From: Candidatus Tectimicrobiota bacterium
Lineage (GTDB): Bacteria; JACPSX01
Reading direction: 5' to 3'
DNA length: 18,065 nt
Assembly: GCA_016193065.1 (NCBI GenBank)
Contig: JACPSX010000198.1
Span: forward strand, 1 to 18,065
The notes beneath the pieces were generated by a model. It was given only the letters and a program-made list of their open reading frames with translations. It did not search any database and had not been told where the DNA came from. Numbering within the stretch: the first letter of the stretch is position 1; each line of letters starts with the position of its first letter. Shown piece after piece: positions 13,267-18,065 of the stretch. The position numbers were made by a program, and so were the translations under genes.

Positions 13267-13722
13267 ATGGTTCAGGATCTCGACCTGACCCCCCTGGGGA
13301 TCATTAATCTAGCTGTTAATAAAGAAAAGGACTCGTTCTCGGCGTTTGCCAAGGCAGCTCAGGTATGCTCGGGGCTCAAGCTCAGGCGCACCTTGAACCA
13401 GCTTGCCCTCGAAGAGCTTCGCCACATTCTAAGGCTCATGGAGATGTCCGAAGGGCTTTCCGGGGACCCGCTGGAGGTTATCGATCTGACGATCCCTATA
13501 ACCCCCTCTTACACGGAGCTTCTGGGGCAAGAAGAAGAGGTGCTGGGAGCCGCCATTCGCAGTGAGCGGGAGTCCAGGGACTTCTACCGAAACATCATCG
13601 ACCAGATCCCGCCGGGCGGGGAAACCGCGGAGGTACGGCAACTCTTGCAGGATCTCATCCGGGAAGAGGAGCAGCATGAGGAATCCCTCAAGCTCCTCAC
13701 CTTGGTGAAACGCGACCGGTAA
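13267..13722 (+). CDS. Ferritin-like (rubrerythrin-type) diiron protein without rubredoxin domain
   Basis: Four-helix diiron protein of 151 residues, likely cytoplasmic because no signal is seen. Candidate metal ligands are E20 on helix 1, the E-x-x-H pair E50/H53 (A-L-E-E-L-R-H), E100 or E103 on helix 3 and the second E-x-x-H, E134/H137 (R-E-E-E-Q-H-E-E). The C-terminal C-x-x-C rubredoxin module of classical rubrerythrins is absent. Homologues reduce peroxide or store iron; which applies here cannot be told. The start has GGGAG 8 nt upstream. It follows the bc operon by 219 nt with its own promoter, and it is convergent with maeB. A role in protecting an oxygen-sensitive cell or the adjacent redox proteins is plausible. 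Confidence 0.8.
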   Translation: MVQDLDLTPLGIINLAVNKEKDSFSAFAKAAQVCSGLKLRRTLNQLALEELRHILRLMEMSEGLSGDPLEVIDLTIPITPSYTELLGQEEEVLGAAIRSERESRDFYRNIIDQIPPGGETAEVRQLLQDLIREEEQHEESLKLLTLVKRDR

Positions 13723-13727
13723 TCGCC

Positions 13728-13747
13728 GGGGTCCCTGGAGGGCCCCC
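13728..13747. terminator. Bidirectional terminator-like hairpin between convergent genes
   Basis: GGGG-T-CCC and GGG-C-CCCC pair around loop TGGA with one internal mismatch, between the ferritin stop (13722) and the maeB stop (13762). A second 7-bp inverted repeat CGCTTAC/GTAAGCG at 13759-13779 covers the maeB stop. T-runs are weak on both strands. Confidence 0.45.
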
Positions 13748-13761
13748 CTTACTTCTCCCGC

Positions 13762-16029
<2,268 letters not shown>

Positions 16030-16081
16030 GGGTGATTTCTCTCCTTACCGACTGCCCCCCGAGGAAAACGGAGAAAAGGAT

Positions 16082-16633
16082 TTATACCTTTGGCACCATG
16101 GCGGTCCGGCCAGCGGCAAACCCCGCCTCAAGAGCTCGGGTATTGAGAGCCTCGGTTCCTTTGGGAACCCGGGCCAGAACCGCCTTCTTGATAGCCTCCC
16201 GGGTCACGATTCCGGAAATCTCCGTGATGACCCCGAGGGCCACGATGTTCGCCACGATTTCCTTCCCAATCTCCTCTCGGGCAATCTGGATCATGGGAAC
16301 CTGATAGACCTGGAAGCTTCCGGGGGGGATGGAGGGCACATAGGTGGCATCGACGACCAAGTGCCCCCCTTCTTTCAGATCTTTCACGTACTCATTACAA
16401 CTTTCCTGGGTCAAGGACAAGAGCAGATCCACACGCGTCGCTTTCGGGTAATCAATCTCCTCGTCGCTAATAATTACCTCCGACTTGCTCTTCCCTCCCC
16501 GCGATTCCGGACCATAGGATTGGCTTTGAGTCACGTTTTTGCCGTCGTAAATTCCCACCGCCTCGGCCAGGATCACTCCCGCAAGAATCAGCCCCTGTCC
16601 TCCTTCTCCGCTGAGACGCGCCTCATAACGCAT
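16082..16633 (-). CDS. korC: 2-oxoacid:ferredoxin oxidoreductase, gamma subunit
   Basis: Gamma subunit of a CoA-dependent 2-oxoacid (probably 2-oxoglutarate) ferredoxin oxidoreductase, 183 residues from ATG 16633. The N-terminus R-L-S-G-E-G-G-Q-G-L-I-L-A-G is the family hallmark, followed by T-Q-S-Q-S-Y-G-P-E-S-R-G-G, also highly conserved. TTG 16648 and ATG 16639 are in frame, but GAGGGG at 16640-16645 is only correctly spaced (7 nt) for ATG 16633, which also gives the typical M-R-Y-E-x-R-L start. It overlaps the end of korB by 11 nt. It forms the enzyme with KorA and KorB. Substrate specificity cannot be read from these subunits alone. Confidence 0.93.
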   Translation of the reverse strand: MRYEARLSGEGGQGLILAGVILAEAVGIYDGKNVTQSQSYGPESRGGKSKSEVIISDEEIDYPKATRVDLLLSLTQESCNEYVKDLKEGGHLVVDATYVPSIPPGSFQVYQVPMIQIAREEIGKEIVANIVALGVITEISGIVTREAIKKAVLARVPKGTEALNTRALEAGFAAGRTAMVPKV

Positions 16634-17453
16634 GGCCATTCCCCTCAACTTTCACACGATCGATGAGTTGCTGATAGCGGGCCGTGTACTCGGTCGCCTC
16701 GTGCTTGTGAAGAATCTTTGTGAAGACTTTCCCCGCCAGTTGCTCCGGGGTGTACCTTCCCTGCTGGTCAATGGGAACGACCTTGTCCTTCTGGGCCAGG
16801 AGCATGTCCGCCGGATCTCCAAGCTTGTTTTTCCTGCCGTAAATTTCGGGGCAGTCCGTGATCACCTCCAGGAAAGAAAAGCCGGGATGCTGAATCGCCT
16901 CCACGATGAGCTTTTCCAGGGCCACGGCATGGTACGTGGTTCCCCGGGCCACAAAGCTCGCACCCGCCGCTTCCGCCAGCTTGCAGGCGTCGAAAGAGGG
17001 TTCCATCTGACCGTAAGGCATCGTGCTGGCCCACATGCCCATCGGGGTTGTGGGAGCAACTTGCCCGCCGGTCATGCCGTAAGTCGCGTTGTTGAACAAA
17101 ATGCAGGTGACGTCGATGTTGCGGCGGCAGGCATGAATAAAGTGATTGCCTCCGATGGCCAACCCGTCGCCGTCTCCCGTGATCACGATCACCTTGAGTT
17201 CCGGCCGAGCCAGCTTGACACCGGTGGCAAAGGCCAGAGGGCGACCGTGCGTGGTGTGAAGCGTATTAAAATCCACGTAGCCCGGTAGGCGGCCCGCACA
17301 ACCGATGCCGGAAACCATGGCCACGTCGTCTTTTTGAATCTTCAACCGGTCGATGGCGCGCAGGATGGATTTGGTGATGATCCCGTTGCCACACCCCTTG
17401 CACCAGATCAGCGGGAACATCTCCTCCCGCATGTACTCTTCGTAGACAAACAT
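16623..17453 (-). CDS. korB: 2-oxoacid:ferredoxin oxidoreductase, beta subunit (TPP and [4Fe-4S])
   Basis: Catalytic subunit that binds thiamine diphosphate and an iron-sulfur cluster, 276 residues. W-C-K-G-C-G at 17-22 supplies two cluster cysteines (C18, C21), with C52 in S-G-I-G-C-A-G-R and C201 in I-T-D-C-P as the probable other two. The TPP motif is G-D-G-D-G-L-A-I-G-G-N-H at 93-104 with N121-N122 completing it, and T-H-G-R is at 68-71. The start ATG directly follows the korA stop (TAAATG), and AAGGAGGG lies 4 nt upstream. The overall fold and length match KorB. The reaction makes acyl-CoA, CO2 and reduced ferredoxin, or runs in reverse in reductive TCA organisms. Confidence 0.95.
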   Translation of the reverse strand: MFVYEEYMREEMFPLIWCKGCGNGIITKSILRAIDRLKIQKDDVAMVSGIGCAGRLPGYVDFNTLHTTHGRPLAFATGVKLARPELKVIVITGDGDGLAIGGNHFIHACRRNIDVTCILFNNATYGMTGGQVAPTTPMGMWASTMPYGQMEPSFDACKLAEAAGASFVARGTTYHAVALEKLIVEAIQHPGFSFLEVITDCPEIYGRKNKLGDPADMLLAQKDKVVPIDQQGRYTPEQLAGKVFTKILHKHEATEYTARYQQLIDRVKVEGNGHAL

Positions 17454-18065
17454 TTAACCCTCCTTAATCGCAGAAAGGATCTGAGAAGGTGGAATGGGCT
17501 CCCCGTCCGCCTTCAGACAGGGGAGAACACGGGTCTTGCCGTGAACGGCCCTCTCCACCTCGTAAATCAGCTGTCCCATGTTCATCTCCGCCACCACAAT
17601 GGTCCGCACCCGCTCGCCGAGAGCGGCCACATCTTTCTCCGGGAAGGGCCACAACGTCCGGGGCCTTAATAGGCCCGCCCGAATGCCGAGATCCCGGGCC
17701 TCTCGAACAGCCCCGCGGGCCGAGCGGGCGGTGCTGCCGATGGCAAATACGGCGACCTCGGCATCGTCCGTGAGAAAACTTTCCGTCGAGAGAATGTCGT
17801 CCAGGTGCCGATCGATCTTGCGCTTCAGGCGCTCCTGGAGGGCCTGCACAATGGCTGGTTTTTCAGTGGGCAGTCCATGCTCGTCGTGCATGAGCCCGGT
17901 GATATGATAGCGATAGCCTTCCCCAAAATTAGCCAGGACGGGAATGTCGTCATCTGTCGGCCCATAGGGGACGTACTCATCGGGCGAACAAGTAGGCTGT
18001 GTGCGGTCTACAATCTCGTATTCCCCAGGCAGCGGAATCTCCACTGTTTCCCGCATGTGGCCCAG
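17454..18065 (-). CDS. korA: 2-oxoacid:ferredoxin oxidoreductase, alpha subunit (partial, 5' end outside window)
   Basis: The C-terminal 203 residues of the alpha subunit. The frame is still open at the right edge and reads L-G-H-M-R-E-T-V-E-I-P, a conserved internal segment, so the ATG at 18056 is not the true start and the upstream half is missing. Visible family blocks are H-I-T-G-L-M-H-D-E-H-G-L-P near the middle and the domain with A-V-F-A-I-G-S-T-A-R-S, L-R-P-R-T-L-W-P-F-P and V-V-A-E-M-N-M-G-Q-L. The TAA stop abuts the korB ATG. It is likely preceded outside the window by the N-terminal half and perhaps a ferredoxin-like korD. Confidence 0.93.
   Translation of the reverse strand: MGHMRETVEIPLPGEYEIVDRTQPTCSPDEYVPYGPTDDDIPVLANFGEGYRYHITGLMHDEHGLPTEKPAIVQALQERLKRKIDRHLDDILSTESFLTDDAEVAVFAIGSTARSARGAVREARDLGIRAGLLRPRTLWPFPEKDVAALGERVRTIVVAEMNMGQLIYEVERAVHGKTRVLPCLKADGEPIPPSQILSAIKEG

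Overview
The window is GC-rich bacterial DNA with gene-dense operons. The gene set is a branched-chain amino-acid (Liv) ABC transporter, Cys-rich PAS regulators, a quinol:cytochrome c oxidoreductase operon with a multiheme cytochrome, a probable sigma-54 promoter, ferredoxin-dependent 2-oxoacid oxidoreductase genes and a probable selenoprotein. This suits an anaerobic or microaerophilic Desulfobacterota-like (deltaproteobacterial) chromosome. No rRNA or other marker gene is present to settle the taxonomy.

Layout. (1) 5-5319, plus strand: livK-livH-livM-livG-livF and a TetR regulator, tightly spaced or overlapping, with a strong hairpin between livK and livH. (2) 5361-6699, minus strand: two related PAS proteins. 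One has a LuxR-type HTH, the other is PAS only, and both share a C-x14-C-x3-C motif. (3) About 6700-7780: a gene-poor stretch with a clear rho-independent terminator, several hairpins, possible gene remnants and a possible 43-residue membrane peptide. (4) 7785-13047, plus strand: a near-perfect sigma-54 -24/-12 element with an upstream dyad, then Rieske protein, cytochrome b N-terminal subunit, cytochrome b C-terminal subunit, octaheme cytochrome c, monoheme cytochrome c, and a PCYCGC-type membrane-anchored protein. (5) 13267-13722, plus strand: a ferritin-like diiron protein with its own promoter. (6) 13762-18065, minus strand: korA (partial)-korB-korC and a malic enzyme/phosphotransacetylase fusion, convergent with the ferritin gene.

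The main discovery candidate is the last gene of the bc operon. Its frame is interrupted by one TGA, exactly where the PCYCGC family is expected to have the first Cys of a C-x-x-C pair. The frame then continues for 32 family-like residues to a TAA. An 8-bp stem with a 5-nt loop containing G begins 14 nt after the TGA, as expected of a bacterial SECIS element. TGA is an ordinary stop for many other genes here, so global recoding is unlikely. The best reading is a periplasm-facing selenoprotein (U-x-x-C) at the end of a cytochrome bc operon. I know of no prior description of Sec in this family, but I could not search.

How the genes may work together: KorABC and MaeB make CO2, reduced ferredoxin, acyl-CoA and NAD(P)H in central carbon metabolism. 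The Rieske/cytochrome b complex would oxidise (mena)quinol and pass electrons to the octaheme and monoheme cytochromes. The selenoprotein would add a thiol/selenol redox step on the same side of the membrane. The Liv transporter and its TetR regulator are a separate uptake module.
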